Origin: Verrucomicrobiota bacterium
GTDB lineage: Bacteria; Bacteroidota; Bacteroidia; Chitinophagales; UBA8649
Reading direction: 5' to 3'
NCBI GenBank assembly: GCA_017853115.1
Contig: JAFMKE010000010.1
Location: forward strand, 1-34,481
DNA: 34,481 nucleotides
The position numbers were made by a program, and so were the translations under genes. The stretch's first letter is position 1; each line of letters begins with the position of its first letter. Under the pieces are notes generated by a model that was given only the letters and a program-made list of their open reading frames with translations, was not told the DNA's origin and made no database searches. Positions 19,001 to 27,950 of this stretch are shown one piece after another.

Positions 19001-19969
19001 ATGTCAGTATTAGTATATATAGATCAAGCAAATGGCGCAGCTAAAAAAGCAAGTTTAGAAGCTGCGTTTTACGGAAAAACTTTAGCAGCTGCAAAAGGAA
19101 CTGAAGCAATCGGCGTTTACCTCGGTGAAGCCAGTGCAGACGAAGTAGCCAGTTTGGGAAATTATGGACTAAGTAAAGTATTACATGCCAATGATGCTTT
19201 GTTTAATAATTTCGATTCAAAAGCTTTTGCCAAGGCCGTAGCAGCGGCAGCTGAACAAACGGGTGCTCAGACTGTAATTGTTCCGTTTAACCAAAATGGA
19301 AAGCAATTAGCTCCGCGTTTATCTGTTCGATTACAAGCGGGTTATGTGCCAGGAGCAAATACCTTACCTAATGACTCTGGTGAATTAGGTAAATCTGTAT
19401 TTTCTGGTAAAGCCTATGCGGATTTTAAAGTGCAAACTACCAAGCAAATTATTGGTTTATCAGCAAACTCTATTCAAGTTGAAAAAAATGGTGATAGCGC
19501 GGATGTAGAAAGTTTCAATGCGGGTGTTAGTGCAGCTGATTTTGCTACTACCTTGATTAAAAAAGAAGTGCTCGAAGGTGAAATTCCTTTAACAGAAGCG
19601 GAAAGAGTAGTTTCTGCAGGTAGAGGATTAAAAGGTCCTGAAAACTGGGGAATTATTGAAGAGTTAGCGAAAGAACTTTCAGCTGCTACAGCTTGTTCAA
19701 GACCAGTTTCTGACATCGGATGGAGGCCTCACCACGAACACGTTGGTCAAACGGGAGTCACTGTAAAGCCAAATCTATACATTGCGGTAGGAATATCTGG
19801 AGCTATTCAACACCTCGCTGGTGTAAACCAAAGCAAGGTAATGGTAGTAATTAATAATGATCCTGAAGCTCCTTTCTTCAAAGCTGCTGACTACGGCATT
19901 GTTGGTGATGCCTTTGATGTTGTACCGAAATTGATTGAGGAGGTAAAAGCCTTTAAGGCTTCTAATTAG
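19001..19969 (+). CDS. etfA: Electron transfer flavoprotein alpha subunit
   Basis: 322 aa; VVSAGRGLKGPENWGIIEELAKEL, GQTGVTVKPNLYIAVGISGAIQHLAGV, VVINNDPEAPFFKAADYGIVGDAFDVVP. Confidence 0.97.
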   Translation: MSVLVYIDQANGAAKKASLEAAFYGKTLAAAKGTEAIGVYLGEASADEVASLGNYGLSKVLHANDALFNNFDSKAFAKAVAAAAEQTGAQTVIVPFNQNGKQLAPRLSVRLQAGYVPGANTLPNDSGELGKSVFSGKAYADFKVQTTKQIIGLSANSIQVEKNGDSADVESFNAGVSAADFATTLIKKEVLEGEIPLTEAERVVSAGRGLKGPENWGIIEELAKELSAATACSRPVSDIGWRPHHEHVGQTGVTVKPNLYIAVGISGAIQHLAGVNQSKVMVVINNDPEAPFFKAADYGIVGDAFDVVPKLIEEVKAFKASN

Positions 19970-19992
19970 ATTCAATTAAGTAGATAAATGAT

Positions 19993-20023
19993 AAAAGACG
20001 GACTTATGTCCGTCTTTTTTTTT
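19993..20023 (+). terminator. Rho-independent terminator after etfA
   Basis: AAAGACGGAC-TTAT-GTCCGTCTTT with a T9-type tract; perfect 10-bp stem. Confidence 0.93.
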
Positions 20024-20095
20024 CTCCAAAATGGTTGATAAATCTCAAAATGGAATAATAGTATTATTGCCAATTTTAAGTATTTTTACGATATA

Positions 20096-20722
20096 ATGGC
20101 AAGAGTGCAGTTAGAAGTAGTAACCTTAGCGGAAGGCGTTTCACAATCGAATTCATACACCGTTTTACTCCAAGAAAAACATGGTACAAAACGTTTTGTA
20201 ATCGTTATTGGATATTCCGAAGCTCAAGCTATCGCCCTGTCTTTAGATGGTAATATTAAACCCAATCGACCACTCACTCACGACTTGTTTCATCAAGTAT
20301 GTAAAAATTTCAATGTCGAATTATTGGAAGTAGCTATAACTGATCTGAAAGAAGGGATTTACTATGCCAATTTGGTCTGTAAGAAAGGTGATCATATTAT
20401 AGACATAGATAGTAGAAGTTCCGATGCCCTGGCTTTAGCCTTGCGATTTGATTGTCCAATTTATATCGATGAGCTTTTATTAAATAAAGTTTGTATCGAA
20501 GATAAAAGAGATGAACAACAAACCATTCAAGAGTTTGAAGAAGAGTTAGAAGAGGAATTGAAAGAAATCGAAAATATGACTATCGATGAATTGGATAAGG
20601 ACCAAACTAATTTCACAAAAAAAACACTCACCGAATTAAAAAGCATGCTAAAAAAAGCATTGCAAAATGAAGATTACGAACTCGCCGCCAAATTACGCGA
20701 TGAAATAAGTAAGCGTAAGTAA
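20096..20722 (+). CDS. Bifunctional nuclease (BFN/DUF151) family protein with C-terminal UvrB/UvrC motif
   Basis: 208 aa; RFVIVIGYSEAQAIALSLDG, RPLTHDLFHQVCKNFNV, DIDSRSSDALALALRFDCPIYID; C-terminal UVR-like ELKSMLKKALQNEDYELAAKLRDEISKRK. Confidence 0.92.
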   Translation: MARVQLEVVTLAEGVSQSNSYTVLLQEKHGTKRFVIVIGYSEAQAIALSLDGNIKPNRPLTHDLFHQVCKNFNVELLEVAITDLKEGIYYANLVCKKGDHIIDIDSRSSDALALALRFDCPIYIDELLLNKVCIEDKRDEQQTIQEFEEELEEELKEIENMTIDELDKDQTNFTKKTLTELKSMLKKALQNEDYELAAKLRDEISKRK

Positions 20723-20760
20723 ACTTCTCTTCACTCTATTAGAAAGATTAATGCCTCATT

Positions 20761-22551
20761 ATGACTAAACTTTTTCAGCCCATAGCCCTCCTTGTTTTAG
20801 CTTTATTTTCATCTTCATTCCTAACATCATGTGAAAATGAAAAACCTCAAAGTCCAGTAATCAATCATTGGATAAGTCAAAGTCAAGAAGATTTGTTTTT
20901 ACATGTAAAAGCAGACAATACCATTGTAAGCAATGTTTTGGGTAAGGAGTTTTATGGAGTATATACACTTGAAGGTGATAGTTTTCTCTCAATCAATATT
21001 CCCATTCAAAATGAAGAATTGATGATTGACTCAATGAGCACTTATTTTAATGAGATAGGTGCACCTTCTTTATCTTATTTTAGCGAGGGAGAATTGGTCG
21101 CTACGCGCGAGCTGGGTGTAACTCAGAGTGCAATGGAAAACCAACGCTTTGAAATACTCGAGTTAGGATCAGACAAACTAGTTCTTGAAGATGAAAATAG
21201 TGTTTTGTATAGTTTCATAGTTAAAATGGAGAAAGCTTCAATGCAAAGCACCTTTTCATTTATGTCGATTTTGCGTGGTTTGCTTGGAATGGCTTTTCTT
21301 CTGCTAGTCGCATTTATTTTTAGTACGGACAGGAAGAATATTGACTGGCGATTGGTAGGTATTGGATTAGGTTTGCAAATAGTTCTTGCATTGCTCGTGC
21401 TTAAAGTACCTTTTGTTAAAAGTATATTTGATGTTATTTCAAAAGGTTTCGTAACTGTTTTAAACTTTACTAAGGAGGGTTCAACTTTCTTGTTTGGTAA
21501 TTTGGTAACGGACATTGATACCATGGGTTTCATATTCGCCTTTCAAATTCTTCCGACGATAGTATTTTTCGCTGCCCTAACTTCTGCCTTATATTATTTA
21601 GGAGTTATTCAATGGATTGTATACGCTTTTGCATGGATCATGAGTAAAACGATGAAGTTGTCAGGGGCAGAAAGCTTAGCCGCGGCTGGAAACATTTTTT
21701 TGGGACAAACAGAGTCACCGCTGCTTGTACGTCCTTATTTGGCTAAAATGACCAAATCAGAGATAATGTGCCTAATGACTGGTGGCATGGCTACTATTGC
21801 TGGTGGTGTATTAGGAGCTTATGTGGGGTACTTGGGAGGTGATAGCGTACAAGAACAACAAATCTTTGCATCGCACCTACTTGCCGCATCAATTATGTCC
21901 GCTCCAGCAGCTATTGTTGCCGCTAAAATGCTTGTTCCAGAAACTAATCCTGAGGGTATTGACAGAAACCTTAACATTTCAAAAGAAAAAGTTGGTGCTA
22001 ACATTTTAGACGCGGTTTCTACGGGTACTCGAGATGGGTTGAAACTAGCGGTAAATGTAGGTGTAATGCTTTTGGTGTTTACGGCGTTTATGTACATGTT
22101 TAATGCGATGAGCTTTCAAATCGGTGAATGGACGCAATTAAATGCGAAAATTTACGCCAATACAGGTGGTCGATTTGAGGGCTTGACACTACAATATATT
22201 CTTGGTTTGGTCTTCTCGCCTGTAGCTTGGTTGCTTGGTGTAAACTGGAGTGATGCAGTAATGGTTGGTCAACTCTTGGGTGAAAAAACGATATTAAATG
22301 AATTCTTTGCATATGCAAGCTTAGGAAAGCTAAAAGCTGCAGAGCTTTTTACAGAGCAGAAATCTATAATAATAGCTACCTATGCATTGTGCGGTTTCGC
22401 AAACTTCGCATCTATAGGTATCCAAATTGGCGGGATAAGTGCTTTAGCTCTAAACCAGCAATCGACTTTAGCCAAATTGGGTGTGCGTGCTTTAATTGGT
22501 GGCACCATTGCCTGTTTTATGACGGCAACAATAGCTGGAATGTTGTTTTAA
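20761..22551 (+). CDS. CNT-family (NupC-like) nucleoside transporter with N-terminal lipoprotein-like extracytoplasmic domain
   Basis: 596 aa; C-terminal 400 aa has CNT motifs (SGAESLAAAGNIFLGQTESPLLVRPYLAKMTKSEIMCLMTGGMATIAGGVLGAYVGYLG); N-terminal signal with SSFLTSC lipobox-like motif and about 150 soluble residues. Confidence 0.93.
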   Translation: MTKLFQPIALLVLALFSSSFLTSCENEKPQSPVINHWISQSQEDLFLHVKADNTIVSNVLGKEFYGVYTLEGDSFLSINIPIQNEELMIDSMSTYFNEIGAPSLSYFSEGELVATRELGVTQSAMENQRFEILELGSDKLVLEDENSVLYSFIVKMEKASMQSTFSFMSILRGLLGMAFLLLVAFIFSTDRKNIDWRLVGIGLGLQIVLALLVLKVPFVKSIFDVISKGFVTVLNFTKEGSTFLFGNLVTDIDTMGFIFAFQILPTIVFFAALTSALYYLGVIQWIVYAFAWIMSKTMKLSGAESLAAAGNIFLGQTESPLLVRPYLAKMTKSEIMCLMTGGMATIAGGVLGAYVGYLGGDSVQEQQIFASHLLAASIMSAPAAIVAAKMLVPETNPEGIDRNLNISKEKVGANILDAVSTGTRDGLKLAVNVGVMLLVFTAFMYMFNAMSFQIGEWTQLNAKIYANTGGRFEGLTLQYILGLVFSPVAWLLGVNWSDAVMVGQLLGEKTILNEFFAYASLGKLKAAELFTEQKSIIIATYALCGFANFASIGIQIGGISALALNQQSTLAKLGVRALIGGTIACFMTATIAGMLF

Positions 22552-22565
22552 TAAATAGTTAAAAC

Positions 22566-23144
22566 CTACACCATATTCACCAAAAGTTTACCCTTCGGAG
22601 TATCCATCAGATAGAAAAAATGACGCTCGATACCTAATTTTTCTTTTGTAAACAGTACTTCAACTACATATTGTAGCCCAAATTCGGTTTCTTCTTCTTG
22701 AAAAGAAATAAACTCATAAGATTCAGATGATCCTAGCCATGAAAGGACAACCTCACAAGTTACCTTTACGGTATTGGCTTCATTGGCATTTTCGTAATTA
22801 AAAGAATCATAACCCATCCGAGTTTCATCTTTTCCCCTATACATAATAAAACTAGCTGCTGTAGCATAATCACCTGAGACGCATGCTTCGATTAATCCTT
22901 GTACTATTAGCTGGCTTTCATTCAGCTTGCTTTCATCCTTGGCATTCACCAGATCTTCAATTGAGCTTGACTTGTTTTCAGTTGTAATGGTTTCTGTTGG
23001 CACACTTTCCGCCACATCTTCATTTTCCTCAACTGTATCTGTAGAAGAATTGCAAGAATAGTTTAATAAAACGATGCCAATCATTAGAGCAGAAATTTTG
23101 AAGGAAAGTCTTTTAGGAAGCTTCATGGTATAAGTTTTTTTCAA
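22566..23144 (-). CDS. Hypothetical lipoprotein
   Basis: 192 aa; signal with lipobox-like LLNYSC then an acidic Ser/Thr/Glu linker and a compact alpha/beta C-terminal domain; DUF4878-like resemblance only tentative. Start may be the internal Met at residue 7. Confidence 0.7.
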   Translation of the reverse strand: MKKTYTMKLPKRLSFKISALMIGIVLLNYSCNSSTDTVEENEDVAESVPTETITTENKSSSIEDLVNAKDESKLNESQLIVQGLIEACVSGDYATAASFIMYRGKDETRMGYDSFNYENANEANTVKVTCEVVLSWLGSSESYEFISFQEEETEFGLQYVVEVLFTKEKLGIERHFFYLMDTPKGKLLVNMV

Positions 23145-23223
23145 TTTAGAAACATATATAGATTCTAACGGGTTATAAAATTACAAAGTATCGCAATAAG
23201 AAATCCGCAGCTTGAAATAAAAA

Positions 23224-24075
23224 TTATTTAATTTTTCGAATTAGACCACTAAGTACTTTGCCAGGGCCCAGCTCCTCGAATGATTCAAATCCATCCGTTT
23301 TCATTTGCTTTATTGTTTGAGTCCAGCGAACAGGAGCTGTCAATTGCTTAATTAAATTCGTTTTAATTTCTTCGACATCTTTGACAGCTGTGGCGACAAC
23401 ATTTTGGTAAATAGGACAAATAGGTGCATGGAAATTGGTTTCCTCTATTTTAGCAGCTAACTCATCTTCTGCACTCTTCATTAATGGCGAATGAAAAGCA
23501 CCATTCACTTTCAACTTTATAGCCATTCGAGCGCCGGATTCTTGAAAAGCTGCTATCGCTTTTTCAATTCCATCCATCGTGCCGGAAATTACCACTTGTC
23601 CTGAGGTATTATAATTTGCTGGAACCACTAAAGTGTCAATTTCACTACAGATTTCTTCTACTTTCTCGTCGTCCAAACCAATAATGGCCGCCATGCCGCT
23701 CTTCTGCTCATCACACGCCTTTTGCATAGCATTGGCACGAGCTTGGACCAAACGCAAACCATCTTCAAAACTTAAGACACCTGCAGCAACCAAAGCGGAG
23801 AATTCACCTAAGGAATGTCCTGCAACAGCATCAGGTTTGAAATCCTTATAAGTTAGAGCTGCTAAAACGGAGTGAACAAAAATCGCCGGTTGAGTTACAC
23901 TGGTCTGTAATAATTTATCTTCCGGACCATTGAACATTAGGTTTGCCAAATCAAAACCTAAAATATCTTCAGCTTGCTGCAGATATTTTTTGGCTACGCT
24001 ATGCTCATCCAGAATATCCTTTGCCATACCTACAAACTGACTTCCTTGCCCAGGAAAAACAAATGCCTTCTTCAT
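23224..24075 (-). CDS. fabD: Malonyl-CoA:ACP transacylase
   Basis: 283 aa; KAFVFPGQGSQFVGMAKDI, AVAGHSLGEFSALVAAG, GAFHSPLMKSAEDEL. Confidence 0.97.
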   Translation of the reverse strand: MKKAFVFPGQGSQFVGMAKDILDEHSVAKKYLQQAEDILGFDLANLMFNGPEDKLLQTSVTQPAIFVHSVLAALTYKDFKPDAVAGHSLGEFSALVAAGVLSFEDGLRLVQARANAMQKACDEQKSGMAAIIGLDDEKVEEICSEIDTLVVPANYNTSGQVVISGTMDGIEKAIAAFQESGARMAIKLKVNGAFHSPLMKSAEDELAAKIEETNFHAPICPIYQNVVATAVKDVEEIKTNLIKQLTAPVRWTQTIKQMKTDGFESFEELGPGKVLSGLIRKIK

Positions 24076-24079
24076 ATAC

Positions 24080-24679
24080 TTATTTATAGTTGGTAATGTC
24101 TAATTGCTTTTTACAAAATGCGTACTCTCTGCTTAAATTTGATGCAATTATGATAGTCCTATCCTCAGGAACCACTTTCATCATTTCAAGGTACCACTCC
24201 ACCCCTATTTCATCCAAATTGGAAGTGGGCTCATCCAACAAAGTTAAAGAAACATCGGCGAACAATGCCAAGGCAATCTTTACACGTTGCTTCATACCTG
24301 AAGAATAATCCTTAATCCATTTATTTGGATCGTAGGCTAACATGTCCAATATCCTTCCCTTGGAAAATGCTGGTAGAAATGCTTGATAACTTCCAACAAA
24401 ATGCAGTAATTCACTTAATGTTAGTTCTTCAATCAAATCTATATATGGCGCACAATAACTGAGTTTTTTATAAACTTCTTCAACGGGAGTTCCCGCGTAG
24501 ATAATGGACCCCGAATTAGGGTCAGCTTGACCAGCTATAATTTTAAGTAAAGTTGACTTGCCGGAACCGTTCCCTCCTAAAATAGCAAAACGATCGCCAG
24601 ATTCAATTGATGCATTAAGTCCTTTAAAAATCCAAGTTTTTCCATACTTTTTGCCTATATTTTCCAGGGAGATATGCAT
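24080..24679 (-). CDS. Stand-alone ABC transporter ATP-binding protein
   Basis: Walker A GGNGSGKSTLLKIIAG, signature YSSGMKQRVKIALALF, Walker B LTLLDEPTSNLD. The track ORF starts at 24703; the internal ATG at 24679 (MHISLENIGKKYGK) fits family N-termini better and follows the lpxA stop closely. Confidence 0.88.
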   Translation of the reverse strand: MHISLENIGKKYGKTWIFKGLNASIESGDRFAILGGNGSGKSTLLKIIAGQADPNSGSIIYAGTPVEEVYKKLSYCAPYIDLIEELTLSELLHFVGSYQAFLPAFSKGRILDMLAYDPNKWIKDYSSGMKQRVKIALALFADVSLTLLDEPTSNLDEIGVEWYLEMMKVVPEDRTIIIASNLSREYAFCKKQLDITNYK

Positions 24680-24680
24680 G

Positions 24681-25472
24681 TCATTTATTTTCCGAGGCAG
24701 CAAATCCTTTCATAATGCCTCGTACTGAATTTCGAACAAATGTGGTTATCTCATCTTTTTCGAGTGAATCCTCGATTTCTGCCTCGATAATTTTGAGCGC
24801 ATTACTCGTATTGTAACCGCGTACAAACATGATTCGGTAAATCTCTAAGATAGAGTTGATCGTTTTCGAATCAAAGCCTCTACGGCGCATGCCAACTGAA
24901 TTTACCCCAATGTAAGATAGTGGAAATCGAGCGGCTTTTACATAAGGAGGCACATCTTTATTTACTCCACCCCCACCGGAAATAAATGCGTGTTTACCAA
25001 TTTTTGTAAACTGCTGCACGTTAACCGAACCTCCCAAAATTGCCCAATCATCTACTTCTACATGTCCCGCTAGATTCACATTATTAGCCAAAATCACATG
25101 TTTACCAATGATACAATCATGAGCAATATGCACATAAGCCATTAACATACTGTTATCGCCAATTTGGGTAGATCCGCTGTATTCTGTTCCTTTGTTAATG
25201 GTAACATACTCCCGGATAATTACGTTATCACCAATAACAGTAGTGGTTTTTTCTCCTTTGTACTTTAAATCCTGAGGGACAGCAGAAATTACGGAACCAG
25301 GAAATATTTTACAGTTTTTACCAATTCTTGCTCCTTGCATGATTGTTACATGAGGGCCTATCCAAGTACCTTCATCGATCACTACATCTTTATGAATAGT
25401 AACAAAAGGCTCGACTACAACATTGTCAGCAAGCTCGGCTTGAGGATGAACATATGATAAGGGTTGATGCAT
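24681..25472 (-). CDS. lpxA: Acyl-ACP--UDP-N-acetylglucosamine O-acyltransferase
   Basis: 263 aa; hexapeptide repeats; YVHPQAELADNVVVEPFVTIHKDVVI, GHVEVDDWAILGGSVNVQQFTKIGKHAFISGG. Confidence 0.96.
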   Translation of the reverse strand: MHQPLSYVHPQAELADNVVVEPFVTIHKDVVIDEGTWIGPHVTIMQGARIGKNCKIFPGSVISAVPQDLKYKGEKTTTVIGDNVIIREYVTINKGTEYSGSTQIGDNSMLMAYVHIAHDCIIGKHVILANNVNLAGHVEVDDWAILGGSVNVQQFTKIGKHAFISGGGGVNKDVPPYVKAARFPLSYIGVNSVGMRRRGFDSKTINSILEIYRIMFVRGYNTSNALKIIEAEIEDSLEKDEITTFVRNSVRGIMKGFAASENK

Positions 25473-26866
25473 TAGTCTCTTTTCTGAATTTTAGCCATTA
25501 ACTCCGCCTCTGTTACTACTTTATCACCTACAAAGGCAGTACCTTTCATTTCCATAATACCTCGTCGCATTGGTCCCAATAACTCTAATTTTAGTATCAG
25601 TGTGTCTCCTGGTTTTACCATATTCTTGAATCGGCAATTGCTAATTTTAAGAAAATACGTATCATATGCACCGGGTTCATCTAAACCATGAAGCGCCAGA
25701 ATACCACCTGTTTGAGCCATAGCTTCAACTTGTAGCACACCTGGCATAACCGGATTTCCTGGAAAATGTCCTTGAAAAAACGGTTCATTGAACGTAACGT
25801 TCTTTATACCAACAACCTCTTTTTCATTCAAGCTAATAATCTTATCTACCAATAAAAAAGGTGAGCGATGAGGCAACATCTTTTCGATAGCTGTTAAATC
25901 GTAGACCGGTTCAGTATTAGGGTCATAAACAGGAACTTGTGGGTTGTGTTTAGCCTTTTTAACTAGCGCTTTTATTTTTCGAGCAAACTCTACATTCGTT
26001 TTATGGCCAGGTTTGCTGGCTATGATATTTGCTTTAATTGGTGTGCCTACTAATGCTAAATCACCCATCACATCTAACAACTTATGCCGTGCCGGTTCAT
26101 TGGGATAACGCAAGTTAACATTATTCAAAATTCCTTCTTTCTCAACTGCCACATCAGGCTTGTTGAAAATTGCCCTGAGTTTATCCAACTCATCTTCATT
26201 GATCGGACGGTCAACCACAACTATGGCATTGTTTAGATCGCCTCCTTTAATGAGATTAGCCTCAACTAAATATTCCAACTCGTGTAAAAAACAAAATGTC
26301 CTTGCTTCCGAAAACTCTTTGGTGAAATCGGTGATATTATCTATTGAGGCATGCTGTTGTCCCAAAACTTTCGACTGATAATCAATAAGTACGGTTACTT
26401 TATAATTGGAACTAGGCATGGCAAGCATTTCAACATCTTTATCTTCATCTACATATTTCACCGTTTCGCGAAGTTCGAAAATCTCTCTTTCTTCCGCTTG
26501 TTCTTCCAAACCGGCATCTAACAAAACTTCAATAAATGGTGCTGAACTTCCATCTAAAATCGGGATCTCTACCCCATCTAACTCAATAAGTAAATTGTCA
26601 ATTTGTAAACCAAAGACCCCAGCCATTAAGTGTTCAACAGTAGCGACTTTGACACCATTTTTTTCTAATGTTGTACCTCGTTCAACAGAGACCACTAAAT
26701 CACAATCCGCTGGAATTATGGTTTGTTCAGGTGTGTCAATGCGCTTAAATTTTATCCCGTGATTCGCTGGGGCCGGATGAAAAGTGAGTGTTACTTCCTG
26801 GCCGGTATGCAAGCCTACACCTTTTACCGTGGCTACTTTTTTTATTGTTTGCTGATATAAATTCAT
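25472..26866 (-). CDS. lpxC/fabZ: Bifunctional UDP-3-O-acyl-GlcNAc deacetylase / 3-hydroxyacyl-ACP dehydratase (LpxC-FabZ fusion)
   Basis: 464 aa; LpxC half QQTIKKVATVKGVGLHTGQEVTLTFHPAP, VATVEHLMAGVFG, RHKLLDVMGDLALVG; FabZ half IEKMLPHRSPFLLVDKI, FFQGHFPGNPVMPGVLQVEAMAQTGG. Confidence 0.97.
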   Translation of the reverse strand: MNLYQQTIKKVATVKGVGLHTGQEVTLTFHPAPANHGIKFKRIDTPEQTIIPADCDLVVSVERGTTLEKNGVKVATVEHLMAGVFGLQIDNLLIELDGVEIPILDGSSAPFIEVLLDAGLEEQAEEREIFELRETVKYVDEDKDVEMLAMPSSNYKVTVLIDYQSKVLGQQHASIDNITDFTKEFSEARTFCFLHELEYLVEANLIKGGDLNNAIVVVDRPINEDELDKLRAIFNKPDVAVEKEGILNNVNLRYPNEPARHKLLDVMGDLALVGTPIKANIIASKPGHKTNVEFARKIKALVKKAKHNPQVPVYDPNTEPVYDLTAIEKMLPHRSPFLLVDKIISLNEKEVVGIKNVTFNEPFFQGHFPGNPVMPGVLQVEAMAQTGGILALHGLDEPGAYDTYFLKISNCRFKNMVKPGDTLILKLELLGPMRRGIMEMKGTAFVGDKVVTEAELMAKIQKRD

Positions 26867-27903
26867 GCATTATTGTTTTTTAGGGATTTTTCCAATTGTT
26901 CGATTCGAGCAATTAAATCACCAATTTTTCTAGTTTGTGCAATATGCTTATAATGTTGCCTGTACGGTTCTGCGGGCGAACCACTCAATGAAGCTCCGAT
27001 TTCATGAATAGATTTACTAACTCCACTTTGCGCATTAATCTTAACACCATCAGCAATTTGTATATGACCAACAAATCCCGCTTGACCGCCAACCATAACG
27101 TTTCTACCTAACTTGGTACTACCTGAGATTCCTGCTTGTGCAGCAATCACACTATGCTCACCAATCTCAACATTGTGCGCAATTTGAACTAAATTATCCA
27201 ATTTGACACCATTATGTATGTTTGTCGTTCCAAGTGTAGCTCGATCAATTACTGAATTGGCTCCAATCTCTACCTCGTTTCCTATACTGACATAGCCCGT
27301 TTGAGGCACTTTGGCAAAAGATCCATCTGCTTGTGGTGCAAAACCAAAACCATCGCTTCCAATTACCGCACCCGCATGAATAATACAAGAAGCTCCAATA
27401 GTTGTTTTCCTATATATTTTAACACCTGGGTGTATCACAGAATGCTCACCAATCGTTACATCTTCACCAATAAACGTGTATGGATATATTTTTACTCCTT
27501 TTGCTATCCGGGCCCCTTTGCTCACATAAGCGAAAGCAGCAATGTAAACATCATCTGCAACTACTGCCTTTTCATGAATAAAAGCGCCTTCTTCAATACC
27601 TTGTAAATTAGATTGATTCGTGTCGGCAAATTTCTCCAAAAGGAGAGCGAAACTGGAATATGGGTCGTCAACGCGAAGAAAGGTTGTTCCGTTGGCGTTC
27701 GTAGCCTTCAACTCTTTACTTAGTACCAAAATCCCAGCATGGGTTGACTCAGCGAAATGCTCATATTTGGGATTAGCAATAAAACAAAGTGACTGCTTGT
27801 CTGCCTCCTCAATTTTTACCAATTTCTCTATTGTGGTTTCCGGATTGCCTTCTATTTCAGCATCCAATAATATAGCAAGCTCTCGAGCGGTTATACGCAT
27901 CAT
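26863..27903 (-). CDS. lpxD: UDP-3-O-(3-hydroxymyristoyl)glucosamine N-acyltransferase
   Basis: 346 aa; hexapeptide repeats; VIGSDGFGFAPQADGSFAKVPQTGYVSIGNEVEIGANSVIDRATLGTTNIHNGVKLDNLVQIAHNVEIGEHS. Confidence 0.97.
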   Translation of the reverse strand: MMRITARELAILLDAEIEGNPETTIEKLVKIEEADKQSLCFIANPKYEHFAESTHAGILVLSKELKATNANGTTFLRVDDPYSSFALLLEKFADTNQSNLQGIEEGAFIHEKAVVADDVYIAAFAYVSKGARIAKGVKIYPYTFIGEDVTIGEHSVIHPGVKIYRKTTIGASCIIHAGAVIGSDGFGFAPQADGSFAKVPQTGYVSIGNEVEIGANSVIDRATLGTTNIHNGVKLDNLVQIAHNVEIGEHSVIAAQAGISGSTKLGRNVMVGGQAGFVGHIQIADGVKINAQSGVSKSIHEIGASLSGSPAEPYRQHYKHIAQTRKIGDLIARIEQLEKSLKNNNA

Positions 27904-27950
27904 GCAAAAATAACAAATAATTCAACATTTCGTTCTCTTCGACTGGACGC

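Noticed and set aside
21123-21533. 136-aa minus-strand ORF within the CNT transporter gene
   Set aside because: Antisense shadow ORF with no domain or plausible start context.
26406-26762. 118-aa plus-strand ORF inside lpxC/fabZ
   Set aside because: Antisense shadow; Ser-rich low-complexity translation.
25472-26866. LpxC-FabZ fusion as a novel bifunctional enzyme
   Set aside because: This fusion is already well known as a typical arrangement in Bacteroidetes.
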